A stretch of 64,000 nt of DNA from an uncultured Pelagibacteraceae bacterium (GCA_902612575.1 CACMDZ010000004.1:37992-101991); one strand, 5' to 3'. Positions 43,563 to 52,989 are shown, counted from the stretch's first letter. Made by a program: numbers and translations. Notes: a model not told the origin generated them from the sequence alone.

Positions 43563-44456
43563 TTAAATTCCTTCTATTTTTTTGTCTCCTGATTTTTTGA
43601 CAAAATATATTCCAAGTATAACAACAAATAATGAAATTAATATTTTTGAAGTAACTAATTCGTTAAGAAATAAGTATCCAAGAATTACCCCGAATATTGG
43701 TATTAAATAAGCGACTTGGCTTTGAAAAACTAACCCGTTTCTTTTTAATATCATAAATCTCAATAACCAGGCTACACCAGTAGGAAATACTCCAAGATAT
43801 ATTAAAGACAAAGTTGACTCTAAAGACGGATTTAAATTCCAAGGTTGCTCTACAATTAAAGATATTGGACAAACAAATATTGTTCCCCAAATTAATATCG
43901 ATGCAGTAACATTTTCATTTTTTTTATGACTTATTTTTAAAGTTAATATTCCACCAATTACATAAAATGTTGAACCAACTAATATCATCAAAGCAGAAAA
44001 TAAGTTTTCATCATTAATTAATAGATTTTCAGAAAAAAGATAAACTATTCCTAAAAATCCTAATATTATTCCTAATATTTTAACTAAATTAATTTTTTCT
44101 TTATCTATAAACAAATGAGCTAAAATAGTTGCACTAATAGGAGTGGTAGACATTAATATTGCTGCTAAATTACTTTGGACTTTTTGTACCCCATAAGCAA
44201 TTAAAAAAAATGGAATAACTAAATTTATAACTCCAATTGCAGCAAACCATTTCCAATCTTTTGAAAAGACTTCAATTTTAATTTTTTTATAAAAACACAA
44301 TAATAAAACTGGTATCATTCCAAAAAAAATTCTTAAGAACGCTATCGTTATTGGACCATAAGAGTAAGTTGCAATTTTAATATTGAAAAAAGCTGAAGCC
44401 CAAATAAGTGACAACAAAACTAATATTAAATAATCAGATGTTCTGGGTGAAGTCAT
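43563..44456 (-). CDS. DMT-superfamily (EamA) membrane transporter
   Basis: This is a 297-residue, ten-helix protein with two EamA repeats: SLIWASAFFNIKIA near 16-29 and the second repeat near 150-285. It has a short cytoplasmic Lys-rich tail. The start overlaps the YbaK-type stop (ATGA), so the two genes are coupled on the minus strand. It is likely an exporter; the substrate is not known. It marks the transition from the catabolic region to housekeeping genes. Confidence 0.85.
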   Translation of the reverse strand: MTSPRTSDYLILVLLSLIWASAFFNIKIATYSYGPITIAFLRIFFGMIPVLLLCFYKKIKIEVFSKDWKWFAAIGVINLVIPFFLIAYGVQKVQSNLAAILMSTTPISATILAHLFIDKEKINLVKILGIILGFLGIVYLFSENLLINDENLFSALMILVGSTFYVIGGILTLKISHKKNENVTASILIWGTIFVCPISLIVEQPWNLNPSLESTLSLIYLGVFPTGVAWLLRFMILKRNGLVFQSQVAYLIPIFGVILGYLFLNELVTSKILISLFVVILGIYFVKKSGDKKIEGI

Positions 44457-44932
44457 TCTACAATATCCTTAATTACTCCATTAGTTAAATTAAGCAGTTC
44501 ATCAAAACTTATTTTAAAAATACAGTTTGGATGTCCAGCAGCGGCATATAAGTTTTTAAATCTATTTAAAGACTCATCTACAAAAATTTCTAATTTATTT
44601 TTATGACCTACAGGTGAAACTCCTCCTATAGTATAACCCGTTTGATCTTTAACCTCATCAGGAGATGCCATACTCAAATCTTTACTATTAAAAATTTTTT
44701 TTAATTTGTTTAAAGAACATCTTTTATCGCCAGATACTAAACAAAGGAAAAAATTTCCCTCATTCCTAAATAATAAACTTTTTACAATTGAACCAACTTC
44801 TGTATTTAATGAATTTGCAGCATCATTTGCTGTTCTTGCAGTTTGCTCTAATTCGATTACCTTTATTTCACTATTAAATTTTTTTAATGCTTCTTTTGCT
44901 CTTTTAACTGGTTCTTTATTAAGTGCCGACAT
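44453..44932 (-). CDS. YbaK/EbsC-family aminoacyl-tRNA editing protein
   Basis: This is a 159-residue freestanding editing domain of the prolyl-tRNA synthetase INS type. Visible features are the family Lys in GSIVKSLLFR near 47-56, the SGDKRCSL segment near 66-73, the GYTIGGVSPVGH segment near 99-110, and AAGHPNCIFKI near 131-141. The family removes mischarged amino acids such as Ala or Cys from tRNA(Pro). It is divergent from glnA across 142 bp. Confidence 0.85.
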   Translation of the reverse strand: MSALNKEPVKRAKEALKKFNSEIKVIELEQTARTANDAANSLNTEVGSIVKSLLFRNEGNFFLCLVSGDKRCSLNKLKKIFNSKDLSMASPDEVKDQTGYTIGGVSPVGHKNKLEIFVDESLNRFKNLYAAAGHPNCIFKISFDELLNLTNGVIKDIVE

Positions 44933-44951
44933 TAGTACAACTCTTGATTGA

Positions 44952-44981
44952 TTGAAAAATTGCGATTTTTAAGGTTAATAT
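44952..44981 (+). promoter_or_regulatory. Candidate glnA promoter
   Basis: TTGAAA (44952-44957) and TAATAT (44976-44981) are spaced by 18 bp. An inverted repeat AAAAAT-TGCG-ATTTTT (44955-44970) lies between and over them. No NtrC-type or -24/-12 element is visible. A/T-rich DNA makes false matches likely, so this is a weak call. The glnA leader would be about 85 bases and ends in TAGGAGATAAT before ATG. Confidence 0.3.
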
Positions 44982-45074
44982 ACATGTAATTAAAGCATAA
45001 CTGATATCTATTTTATAGACATTATTTATCTTTTCTTAACTGATAAGAGAACAAGAAAATTTATAGGAGATAAT

Positions 45075-46481
45075 ATGAGCGCTAGGGACGTATTAAAACA
45101 AATTAAATCTAAGAATGTTGAGTATGTTGATCTTAGATTCACTGATCCAAGAGGAAAACTGCAACACCTTACCATGGATAAAACAATAGTTGATGAAGGT
45201 ATGCTGAACGACGGAGTATTTTTTGATGGTTCTTCGATTGCTGGTTGGAAAGCGATAAATGAGTCTGACATGATATTAAAACCAGATTTAAGCAGAACAG
45301 TAATGGATCCATATACATCACATAATACAATGATTTTATTTTGCGATATTTTGGATGCTGTTAAAAAAGACCCATACGAAAGAGATCCAAGGGGAATAGC
45401 TAAAAAAGCAGAAGCATATTTAAAAAAAACTGGAATTGGAGACAAAGCTTACTTTGGACCAGAGCCAGAATTTTTTGTTTTTGATGATGTAAAAATTAAA
45501 AATGATATGAATGAAACTGGTTTTTCAATTGACAGTTCTGAAGGACCTTATAATTCAGGAAAATCATATGATAATGGTAATATGGGCCACAGACCTGGTA
45601 TTAAAGGAGGTTATTTTCCTGTGCCACCTGTAGATAGTGCTCAAGATATGAGAGGTGAATACTTGAAAGGTCTAAGAGATGTAGGTATTACTGTTGAAAA
45701 ACATCACCATGAAGTTGCACCTAGTCAACATGAACTAGGAATGTTGTTTGGAACATTAGTTGATCAAGCTGATAACGTTCAACTTTACAAATATGTAGTT
45801 CAGATGGTTTCACATTCATTTGGAAAGACTGCTACTTTTATGCCAAAACCAGTTAAAGGTGATAATGGCTCTGGAATGCATACTCACCAATCAATTTGGA
45901 AAGGTAAAACTCCAGTATTTTCTGGTAACAAGTATGCTGGTCTATCTCAAACAGCTCTTTATTATATTGGTGGTATTTTAAAACATGCTAAGGCAATAAA
46001 TGCATTTTCAAATGCTACTACTAATAGTTATAAAAGATTAATTCCAGGTTTTGAGGCGCCAGTTTTACTAGCGTACTCTGCAAGAAACAGATCTGCTTCT
46101 TGTAGAATTCCAATAACTTTAAGTAAAAAAGGTGCAAGATGCGAAATTAGATTCCCTGATGCTTCAGGTAATCCATATCTAACATTTGCATCAATGTTAA
46201 TGGCTGGACTTGATGGAATTAAAAATAAAATAGATCCTGGTAAATCTTTTGACCAAGATCTTTATGCATTAACTGAAAAACAAGTTAAAAAAGTTCCTAC
46301 AGTCTGTGGATCTTTGAGAGAAGCTATGGAAGCTCTTGATAAAGATAGAAACTTTTTAAAACAGGGGAATGTATTTACTGATGATCAGATAGATGCGTAC
46401 ATTGAATTAAAGTATGAGGAAATTCATAACTTTGAACATACGCCGCACCCTATCGAATTCGATATGTATTATAGCTGTTAA
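45075..46481 (+). CDS. glnA: Type I glutamine synthetase
   Basis: This is a 468-residue enzyme that joins ammonia and glutamate. It has VDLRFTDPRGKLQH near 18-31, metal-site GPEPEFFVFD near 129-138, ATP-site KPVKGDNGSGMHTHQS near 260-275, the RNRS region near 340, and the adenylylation-site segment DLYALTEK with Tyr near 398. The presence of that Tyr fits a GlnE-regulated form, although glnE is not in this window. A good Shine-Dalgarno sequence (TAGGAG) precedes the ATG. A hairpin follows 17 bp after the stop. Confidence 0.97.
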   Translation: MSARDVLKQIKSKNVEYVDLRFTDPRGKLQHLTMDKTIVDEGMLNDGVFFDGSSIAGWKAINESDMILKPDLSRTVMDPYTSHNTMILFCDILDAVKKDPYERDPRGIAKKAEAYLKKTGIGDKAYFGPEPEFFVFDDVKIKNDMNETGFSIDSSEGPYNSGKSYDNGNMGHRPGIKGGYFPVPPVDSAQDMRGEYLKGLRDVGITVEKHHHEVAPSQHELGMLFGTLVDQADNVQLYKYVVQMVSHSFGKTATFMPKPVKGDNGSGMHTHQSIWKGKTPVFSGNKYAGLSQTALYYIGGILKHAKAINAFSNATTNSYKRLIPGFEAPVLLAYSARNRSASCRIPITLSKKGARCEIRFPDASGNPYLTFASMLMAGLDGIKNKIDPGKSFDQDLYALTEKQVKKVPTVCGSLREAMEALDKDRNFLKQGNVFTDDQIDAYIELKYEEIHNFEHTPHPIEFDMYYSC

Positions 46482-46498
46482 TAAGCTTTATTTTTGGT

Positions 46499-46523
46499 AA
46501 TACCTGCTGTAATAGCAGGTATT
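46499..46523 (+). terminator. Hairpin after glnA without a T-run
   Basis: A perfect 10 bp stem (AATACCTGCT against AGCAGGTATT) closes a GTAAT loop. It starts 17 bp after the glnA stop. No T-run follows it on either strand, so it may protect the glnA 3' end or mark processing rather than act as a classical intrinsic terminator. Confidence 0.5.
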
Positions 46524-46568
46524 CCCTATAAGAAATTCTCATTTCATTTAATTTTGTTATTAAAATGT

Positions 46569-46706
46569 ATGACAAAATTGATGTCCTCTTTAAAAAACAT
46601 TATTGGTTTCAAGAGGCCGAACTATAGAAAAACTAAGAAGAAGAATAATAAAATTTACTCAATGAATAAAAGAGGACAATATTGGTTTATTTCATATTAC
46701 CAATAA
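46569..46706 (+). CDS. Possible small basic protein (45 residues)
   Basis: A 45-codon frame runs from ATG at 46569 to TAA at 46706. It encodes a very basic peptide (about a dozen Lys/Arg) that ends with a hydrophobic aromatic tail (QYWFISYYQ). The same frame is open back to 46494, but that stretch contains the glnA hairpin and is unlikely to be coding. The gene would fill the only sizeable gap between convergent genes in the window (46482-46712). No Shine-Dalgarno sequence is visible and no family is recognised. Confidence 0.4.
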   Translation: MTKLMSSLKNIIGFKRPNYRKTKKKNNKIYSMNKRGQYWFISYYQ

Positions 46707-46712
46707 ATATTA

Positions 46713-47048
46713 TTAAATTTTAAAGGACTCTCCACATCCACATCTTTCAGTTTCGTTTGGATTGTTAAAAACAAACTGAGAAGAAAATTCTTCTTGTTTA
46801 TAATCCATTTCTGTTCCAAATAAATACATCACAGCCGCAGAGTCTATAAATACCTTTACTCCTTTATCCTCTATTACTTCGTCATTAGGGTTAATTTTGT
46901 TGGTATATTCCATTACGTATGACATACCTGCGCAGCCTCCAGATTTTACTCCAACTCTTACTCCAATAGATTCATTGCTCGCAGATGACATGATTTCCTT
47001 AATCCTTGTAGCCGCTTGATCGCTTAATGAGATTATTTGTTTTGTCAT
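46713..47048 (-). CDS. sufA: A-type Fe-S carrier protein (SufA/HesB family)
   Basis: This 111-residue protein has the three cysteines of A-type carriers: one in KSGGCAGMSY near residue 39, and two in CGCGESF near 103-105. It receives Fe-S clusters from SufBCD and passes them to target enzymes. It is the last gene of the suf operon. Its start overlaps the SufT stop (ATGA). ErpA is an alternative label for this family; the operon position favours SufA. Confidence 0.92.
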   Translation of the reverse strand: MTKQIISLSDQAATRIKEIMSSASNESIGVRVGVKSGGCAGMSYVMEYTNKINPNDEVIEDKGVKVFIDSAAVMYLFGTEMDYKQEEFSSQFVFNNPNETERCGCGESFKI

Positions 47049-47341
47049 AAATTTAATTCTAATTTAGCTGCTTCTGACATCATTGATTTATCCCAAGGTG
47101 GATCCCACACTAAATCTAAATCAACTTTATCAACTTCGTCTATTTGCATTATACTATCTTTAACCTCTTTAGGCAAACTTTCTGCTACAGGACAGTTAGG
47201 TGTAGTTAAAGTCATTTTAACACTCACATTTTTTTGATTTACATTAATATCGTATATCAATCCAAGCTCATAAATGTTTACTGGTATCTCAGGATCATAG
47301 ATTTTTTTTATTTCATTTATTACTTTTTCTTTTAGTTCCAT
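47045..47341 (-). CDS. sufT: SufT-type (DUF59/MIP18) Fe-S maturation protein
   Basis: This is an approximately 98-residue DUF59 protein with YDPEIPVNIYELGLIYDI near 16-33 and the conserved Cys in TTPNCPVAE near 46-54, typical of SufT/PaaD-like factors that help load Fe-S clusters. I chose the ATG at 47339-47341 (MELKEKV). A TTG at 47345-47347 would add two residues. It lies between sufU and sufA. Confidence 0.9.
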   Translation of the reverse strand: MELKEKVINEIKKIYDPEIPVNIYELGLIYDINVNQKNVSVKMTLTTPNCPVAESLPKEVKDSIMQIDEVDKVDLDLVWDPPWDKSMMSEAAKLELNL

Positions 47342-47343
47342 AA

Positions 47344-47808
47344 TCAATCTTCGGTACTTGCTATGTCTTGAGAATTATTCATTGCTGATGTTAGTGTATG
47401 CCAAGATAAAGTTGCACATTTTACTCTCATTGGATATTGTTTAACTCCAGATAAACACATTAATTTTGTTTTTTCGTCTTCGTTTAAAAGCTGTGTGCTT
47501 AATTCATCTTTCTCTTTTATCATGTCCAAAAAGTCTGTAACAATCTCTTTTACTTCGTTTTCTTCTTTTCCTCTTACTAGATCTGTCATAATTGATGCTG
47601 AAGCCATTGTAATTGCACAACCGTTTCCCTCAAAAGAAATATCCTCAACCTTATTATTGTCATTAAGTTTTAAGTAAATATGAACATTGTCTCCGCATAA
47701 TGGATTGTTTCCTTTTGCATCCCTAGTAAAATTATCTGTTTTTCTTAAATTTCTAGGATTCTTTCCGTGTTCTAAAATAATTTCTTGATACAATTCTTTT
47801 AAGTTCAT
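47344..47808 (-). CDS. sufU: SufU-type Fe-S scaffold / sulfur acceptor
   Basis: This is a 154-residue IscU-fold protein with the three ligand cysteines in NPLCGDNVH near 35-43, GNGCAITMASAS near 60-71 and RVKCATLSW near 129-137. The insertion between the second and third cysteine is the mark of SufU. It accepts sulfur from SufS. The ATG overlaps the SufS stop (ATGA). Confidence 0.93.
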   Translation of the reverse strand: MNLKELYQEIILEHGKNPRNLRKTDNFTRDAKGNNPLCGDNVHIYLKLNDNNKVEDISFEGNGCAITMASASIMTDLVRGKEENEVKEIVTDFLDMIKEKDELSTQLLNEDEKTKLMCLSGVKQYPMRVKCATLSWHTLTSAMNNSQDIASTED

Positions 47809-49025
47809 TTTAAATTAAATATTTTTTTGCAGTTATTTATTGAGTTATTAAGTTGATCAATGTCATCTTTCGTGTTGTAAACACCGAAAGATGCTCTTGC
47901 AGTTGCAGGTAAACCTAATTTCTCGTGAAGTATTTGACAACAGTGATGTCCAGCTCTAATTGCTACACCGTCCTCATCTAAAATTGTAGCTATATCGTGA
48001 GGGTGAATACCTTCTATAGTAAATGATATAACCCCGCCTTTATTTTTAGGGTTGCCAATAATATTTACTGAATTGTTTTTACTTAAAAGTTCAACAGCAT
48101 AATCAAGTAACTCTTTTTCGTGTTTTTCAATGTTTTCAATTCCAATTTTTTCAAGAAATTTAATAGACTCATTAAAGGCTATTACTTGAGCGGTTGCCAT
48201 CGTTCCTGCCTCATATTTGTTTGGCAATTCTCCATAAGATATGCCTTTTTTCTTCACTTCTCTTATCATTCCTCCACCACCTTGATATGGAGGAAGATCT
48301 TCTAACCATTTCTTTTTAGCATAAAGCACGCCAATTCCTGTAGGGCCATACATTTTATGACCTGATATCGCATAAAAATCACAATCTAGATCTTGCATAT
48401 CTAATTTTAAATGAGGTGCTCCTTGGCAACCATCAACTAATACTGGAATACCTTTAGAATGAGCAAAGCTTACAATTTCTTTGATTGGAAGTATTGCTCC
48501 AGTCACATTCGATAAATGTGTTACACATATAATTTTAGTTCTATCTGTTATTTTTTTTTTAATTTCTTCCAATGTTACTTCACCTTGATCATTTACTTCA
48601 GCAAATTCAATATTTATTTTTTTTGATTTTCTTAAAAAATGCCATGGAACATAATTAGAATGGTGCTCTAATTCTGTAATTAATACTTCATCACCTTCAT
48701 CAAGATATTTTTGGCCAAATGTATTTGCTACAAGATTTATTGCCTCTGTTGCACCTTTCGTAAAAACAATTTCATTTTTATCAGATGCATTTATATATTT
48801 TTGGACAGAAGTTCTTGTTTGCTCATACAAATTTGTTGCTGCAACTGCTAAATAATGAACACTTCTACCTACATTTGAAAATTCCTTAGAATAAAAATCA
48901 TATATTCTATCAATTACAATTCTTGGTTTTTGAGAGGAATTTGCGCTATCTAGATAAACTAGATCATTATTTTGAACTTTATTATCAAAAATAGGAAATT
49001 CTTTTTTAATTTGGTCTATATTCAT
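47805..49025 (-). CDS. sufS: Cysteine desulfurase (SufS)
   Basis: This is a 406-residue PLP enzyme that releases sulfur from cysteine. The PLP Lys lies in SGHKMYGPTG near 223-232, the PLP contact HLSNVTG near 170, and the catalytic Cys in RAGHHCCQIL near 357-366. It has the length of group II desulfurases. The start overlaps the SufD stop (ATGA). Confidence 0.96.
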   Translation of the reverse strand: MNIDQIKKEFPIFDNKVQNNDLVYLDSANSSQKPRIVIDRIYDFYSKEFSNVGRSVHYLAVAATNLYEQTRTSVQKYINASDKNEIVFTKGATEAINLVANTFGQKYLDEGDEVLITELEHHSNYVPWHFLRKSKKINIEFAEVNDQGEVTLEEIKKKITDRTKIICVTHLSNVTGAILPIKEIVSFAHSKGIPVLVDGCQGAPHLKLDMQDLDCDFYAISGHKMYGPTGIGVLYAKKKWLEDLPPYQGGGGMIREVKKKGISYGELPNKYEAGTMATAQVIAFNESIKFLEKIGIENIEKHEKELLDYAVELLSKNNSVNIIGNPKNKGGVISFTIEGIHPHDIATILDEDGVAIRAGHHCCQILHEKLGLPATARASFGVYNTKDDIDQLNNSINNCKKIFNLK

Positions 49026-50266
49026 TCTTTTAATCCCATAATATTTTTTATTAAATTTTTAATTTCATTATCAGTAATTTTTTCAACAACATCCAATAAA
49101 AAACCATTTATTAAAAGTTCTTTTGCTTCTTTATAATTAAGACCTCTGGACATTATATAAAAAATAGATTCTTGATTTAAACTTCCTGAAGCAGATCCAT
49201 GCGAACATTTTACATCATCTGCATAGATTTCTAGTTCTGGCTTTGCATTAAACTCAGCATTATCACTTAATAAGATTGCTTTACTTAACTGATATCCATC
49301 AGTTTTTTGTGCATTAGATTTAACAAATATTTTCCCTTGATATGCTGACTTTGTATTTTCTCCCAAAACGCTTTTTATTAATTGATAACTTTTAGTATTC
49401 TCATTTAAATGGTTGATAGATGTTCTGATTTCATGGTTTTTATTATTATCTAAATTGAATATACCATTTACAAATGCTGAAGAGTATTTGCCATTCAAAT
49501 TACAATTAATTTCATTTTTTATAAAACTGGAACCTAATGATAAGATAAAATTTTCTGCAACACTGTTAGTATCTAGATTAATATTATTATATGAGTATTT
49601 AATATTATTATTTTCTTCTTTATCTAATTTATAATTCTTAAGAATTGCATCTTTTTCTAAATTAAAATTATAAACAATATTTACAAAATTATTCTCAGAT
49701 TTATCGATTGAATAATCTATTATTTTAAGAGCCGAGTTAGTTTCTAAATCAAAGTCCAATCTGATATTAATATTTTTTGAACTAATTTTACTTGTTGTTA
49801 AACTGTATATAATTACTGGTTTTTTTACAGTATAGTGTTCTTTTACCTGAATTTTATAATATTTATTTGTTAATGCTGAGTTTAAATCAACAAGCGAATT
49901 TACATTATTAAGTAAACTCTCGCTGTCAAATTGATCTTTAATTTCAAATTTATCACTTTCTTCATATTTGAGATCTATTTTCTCTATTCTTCCATTAATA
50001 AAGACAATTTTATTATGCTCTAGACCATCTACATATATTTTAGGATCTACCTCATTTGGTAAATTTTCATTAAAATAATCTAAATTCTCAATATTTGATT
50101 TAATAGCTTGATTTAGATCTAAAAACTTCCAGTCTTCATTTTTTTTACCTGGAAAACCATTTTGAATAAATTTATTCAAATACTTTTCTTTTGTTATAAT
50201 TTCTTTGTCAGAAAAATTAGAGCTATCAATTATTTTTTTAAAATCTGTTCTTAATTGTTTTTCCAT
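49022..50266 (-). CDS. sufD: Fe-S assembly protein SufD
   Basis: This 414-residue protein is a partner of SufB in the SufBC2D scaffold. The conserved C-terminal core QKTDGYQLSKAILLSDNAEF near 310-330 and the DDVKCSHGSASGSLN segment near 348-362 are plain. The N-terminal two thirds are poorly conserved and Asn/Lys-rich, as is common. It follows sufC with no gap. Confidence 0.94.
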   Translation of the reverse strand: MEKQLRTDFKKIIDSSNFSDKEIITKEKYLNKFIQNGFPGKKNEDWKFLDLNQAIKSNIENLDYFNENLPNEVDPKIYVDGLEHNKIVFINGRIEKIDLKYEESDKFEIKDQFDSESLLNNVNSLVDLNSALTNKYYKIQVKEHYTVKKPVIIYSLTTSKISSKNINIRLDFDLETNSALKIIDYSIDKSENNFVNIVYNFNLEKDAILKNYKLDKEENNNIKYSYNNINLDTNSVAENFILSLGSSFIKNEINCNLNGKYSSAFVNGIFNLDNNKNHEIRTSINHLNENTKSYQLIKSVLGENTKSAYQGKIFVKSNAQKTDGYQLSKAILLSDNAEFNAKPELEIYADDVKCSHGSASGSLNQESIFYIMSRGLNYKEAKELLINGFLLDVVEKITDNEIKNLIKNIMGLKE

Positions 50267-51001
50267 TTAACTAAAACTTTTGTAACCTTTCTTTTCTAAT
50301 TCAACAGCTAACTCTGCACCTCCAGACTTAACAATTTTTCCATTCATAAGGACATGTACAAAATCTGGTTTTATGTAATCGAGTAATCTTTGGTAATGTG
50401 TTATTATAAGAAAAGAATTATTTTCTTTTCTTAAAGAATTTACACCATTAGCAACAATACGAAGTGCATCGATATCTAAACCTGAATCAGTCTCATCAAG
50501 AATTGAAAGTTTCGGATTTAATATAGTCATCTGCAAAATTTCATTCTTTTTCTTTTCTCCTCCAGAAAAACCAACATTTAATTGTCTATTTAATTTTTCT
50601 TCATCGAATTTTAAATCTTTTGCTTTTTCTTTTACTAATTTAAGAAACTCAATAGCATCGAGTTCCTTTTCCCCTCTTGCTTTCCTTACAGCATTTAATG
50701 AGGTTTTTAAAAAAATGTTTGTATTCACTCCAGGGATTTCTAAAGGATATTGAAATGCTAAAAATATACCTTTATGTGCCCTTTCTTCAGTTTCAAGTTC
50801 AAATAAATTATTATCTTCAAATAATATTTCTCCAGAAACATCGTAACCTTTCTTTCCTGATAAAATATTTGATAGGGTACTTTTACCAGATCCATTTGGG
50901 CCCATGATCGCATGAACTTCGCCTGGATTTATATTGAGAGAAAATCCATTCAAAATAGATTTGTCTTCAACCTTAGCATTTAAATTATTTATCTTAAGCA
51001 T
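50267..51001 (-). CDS. sufC: Fe-S assembly ATPase SufC
   Basis: This is a 244-residue ABC-type ATPase with Walker A GPNGSGKST near 35-43, the SufC-type signature FSGGEKKKNEI near 150-160, Walker B SILDETDSGLD and His in ITHYQRLLDY. It powers the SufBCD scaffold. It directly follows sufB. Confidence 0.96.
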   Translation of the reverse strand: MLKINNLNAKVEDKSILNGFSLNINPGEVHAIMGPNGSGKSTLSNILSGKKGYDVSGEILFEDNNLFELETEERAHKGIFLAFQYPLEIPGVNTNIFLKTSLNAVRKARGEKELDAIEFLKLVKEKAKDLKFDEEKLNRQLNVGFSGGEKKKNEILQMTILNPKLSILDETDSGLDIDALRIVANGVNSLRKENNSFLIITHYQRLLDYIKPDFVHVLMNGKIVKSGGAELAVELEKKGYKSFS

Positions 51002-52438
51002 TTAACCAACGCTTCCTTCTAAACTTATTCCAACCAATTTTTGTGCTTCAACGGCAAACTCCATAGGCAGTTGCTGTAAAACTTCTTTACAAAATCCATT
51101 AACAATTAAACCAACTGCATCCTCACTATTTAAACCTCTTTGTTGACAATAATGTAGCTGATCTTCACTAATTTTAGATGTTGTCGCTTCATGAGCAATG
51201 TTTGAGTCTGAATTTTTATTCTTTATGTACGGTACAGTGTGTGCACCACATTTATTGCCCATCAATAGAGAGTCGCATTGAGTATAATTACTTGAATTTT
51301 GTGCATTTTTTGAAATATCAACTAAACCTCTATAGGTCATATCTGAATACCCAGCGCTTATCCCCTTCGAAATGATCTTGCTTTTTGTATTTTTTCCAAT
51401 GTGGATCATTTTAGTTCCTGTGTCTGCTTTTTGGTGATTATTAGTTATAGCTATTGAGTAAAACTCACCAATAGAATTATCTCCTTTTAAAATACAACTT
51501 GGATATTTCCAGGTTATTGCTGATCCAGTTTCGACTTGCGTCCAAGAAATTTTAGAATTTTTTCCTTGGCAAAGACCTCTCTTTGTAACAAAATTATAAA
51601 TTCCACCTTTGCCATCTTTATCTCCTGGATACCAGTTTTGAACTGTTGAGTATTTAATTTCTGCATCATCTAAAGCAACTAATTCGACGTTTGCAGCATG
51701 TAGCTGATTCTCGTCTCTCATTGGTGCAGTGCAACCTTCTAAATAACTCACATAACTACCTTTATCTGCTATAATTAGAGTTCTTTCAAATTGTCCTGTG
51801 TCAGAGGCATTTATTCTAAAGTATGTGGAAAGTTCCATAGGACACTTTACACCCGGGGGAACATATACAAATGACCCATCTGTAAATACAGCAGAATTTA
51901 AAGTAGCAAAATAGTGATCAGTTATGGGAATTACTGATCCAAGATATTTTTTCACTAATTCAGGGTGTTTTTGAATTGCTTCAGAAATCGAACAGAAAAT
52001 TATACCTTGCTTTGTTAAAGTATCTTTAAATGTTGTTGCAACAGATACTGAGTCAAAGACTGCGTCAACCGCGATTCCATTTAATCTCTTTTGTTCCTGT
52101 AAAGGTATTCCTAATTTCTCATAAGTTTCCAACAACTTAGGATCTAGCTCATCTAAACTTTTTGGTTTTTCCTTAAAACTTTTTGGAGCTGAGTAATAAT
52201 ACAAATCTTGGTAATCAATCTTTGGGTATTTTGGTTTCTGCCAATCTGGCTCCTTCAAAACTTTTAATCTATTGTAAGCTTTTAATCTCCACTCAAGTAA
52301 CCATTTAGGTTCTTTTTTAATATTAGAGATAAATTTAATTACATCCTCATTAAGTCCTTTGGGTGCCTTAATAGTGTCAATATCAGTTGAAAAACCGTAT
52401 TTATATTCTTTTAAATCTTGTACTTGTTTATCTCTCAT
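51002..52438 (-). CDS. sufB: Fe-S assembly protein SufB
   Basis: This is a 478-residue scaffold protein with the family segments [20 protein letters not shown] near 195-215 and [22 protein letters not shown] near 239-260. The C-terminal [24 protein letters not shown] near 414-437 includes the conserved Glu and cysteines. It assembles the Fe-S cluster. Its start overlaps the iscR stop (ATGA), so it is translated together with the regulator. Confidence 0.97.
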   Translation of the reverse strand: MRDKQVQDLKEYKYGFSTDIDTIKAPKGLNEDVIKFISNIKKEPKWLLEWRLKAYNRLKVLKEPDWQKPKYPKIDYQDLYYYSAPKSFKEKPKSLDELDPKLLETYEKLGIPLQEQKRLNGIAVDAVFDSVSVATTFKDTLTKQGIIFCSISEAIQKHPELVKKYLGSVIPITDHYFATLNSAVFTDGSFVYVPPGVKCPMELSTYFRINASDTGQFERTLIIADKGSYVSYLEGCTAPMRDENQLHAANVELVALDDAEIKYSTVQNWYPGDKDGKGGIYNFVTKRGLCQGKNSKISWTQVETGSAITWKYPSCILKGDNSIGEFYSIAITNNHQKADTGTKMIHIGKNTKSKIISKGISAGYSDMTYRGLVDISKNAQNSSNYTQCDSLLMGNKCGAHTVPYIKNKNSDSNIAHEATTSKISEDQLHYCQQRGLNSEDAVGLIVNGFCKEVLQQLPMEFAVEAQKLVGISLEGSVG

Positions 52439-52860
52439 AATCTATTTGATATTTTTTTATTTATTAAATCATTTAATGTTTTTTTCTGAAAAAAGTTATT
52501 TATGTAATCCTCTAATTCATCCCAAAGATCGTGCGTAATACATTTAGATGATTTTCCATTGCAGCCACTTTCAGAATGTTTTTCACATCCAATAGTTTTT
52601 ACTTTTTCATCAACAGCAATAAATACATCAGAAATTTTTATTTCTGACGCTTGTTTAGATAAAATATACCCACCTTTATTACCTCTGACGCTTGTTACTA
52701 TTTTATTTTTTTTTAATTTTGAAAATAGTTGCTCCAAATAAACAAGGGAAATTCCTTGTCTAAGAGAAATATCTCTCAATGAAACTGGCTCATTTAAATT
52801 AAATTTAGCTAGATCCGCTAAAGCCATTACAGCGTATCTACCTTTACTTGATAATTTCAT
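52435..52860 (-). CDS. iscR: Rrf2-family Fe-S-responsive regulator (IscR-like)
   Basis: This 141-residue protein has an N-terminal winged helix ([18 protein letters not shown] at 1-18, with the wing [10 protein letters not shown] near 58-67). It has a cysteine set at 92, 100 and 107 with His near 110. IscR proteins normally space these as C-x5-C-x5-C; here the spacing is C-x7-C-x6-C, but the set is complete. It should bind a [2Fe-2S] cluster and repress the suf operon when clusters are plentiful. A matching palindrome lies in its promoter (52888-52912). Confidence 0.92.
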   Translation of the reverse strand: MKLSSKGRYAVMALADLAKFNLNEPVSLRDISLRQGISLVYLEQLFSKLKKNKIVTSVRGNKGGYILSKQASEIKISDVFIAVDEKVKTIGCEKHSESGCNGKSSKCITHDLWDELEDYINNFFQKKTLNDLINKKISNRL

Positions 52861-52880
52861 ATTTTCCGCAATTCACGGGA

Positions 52881-52912
52881 CTTATATATACCCGACTATT
52901 TTAGTCAAGATT
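52881..52912 (-). promoter_or_regulatory. iscR-suf promoter with IscR type 1 operator
   Basis: On the minus strand TTGACT (52903-52908) and TATAAG (52881-52886) are spaced by 16 bp. The palindrome GACT-AAAAT-AGTC, with the right flank GGGTAT, lies over the -35 and spacer; the full 25 bp site is 52888-52912. From memory the E. coli type 1 consensus is ATASYYGACTRWWWYAGTCRRSTAT, and 23 of 25 positions agree. Binding there would block RNA polymerase, giving autorepression. Confidence 0.75.
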
Positions 52913-52989
52913 AATTACATTTTAAATACTTGCATTTTGTCACTCAATTTTGATAGAAAAACCTTGTTTTTTTTTGAGACTAATAATCA

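Noticed and set aside
44933..45074. Glutamine riboswitch (glnA RNA) before glnA
   Set aside because: The conserved core of that RNA is not visible, and the leader is largely A/T-rich without a clear fold.
45026..45445. 139-residue open frame antisense to the start of glnA
   Set aside because: It lies wholly opposite conserved glnA codons and its upstream region, has no recognisable family and no ribosome site.
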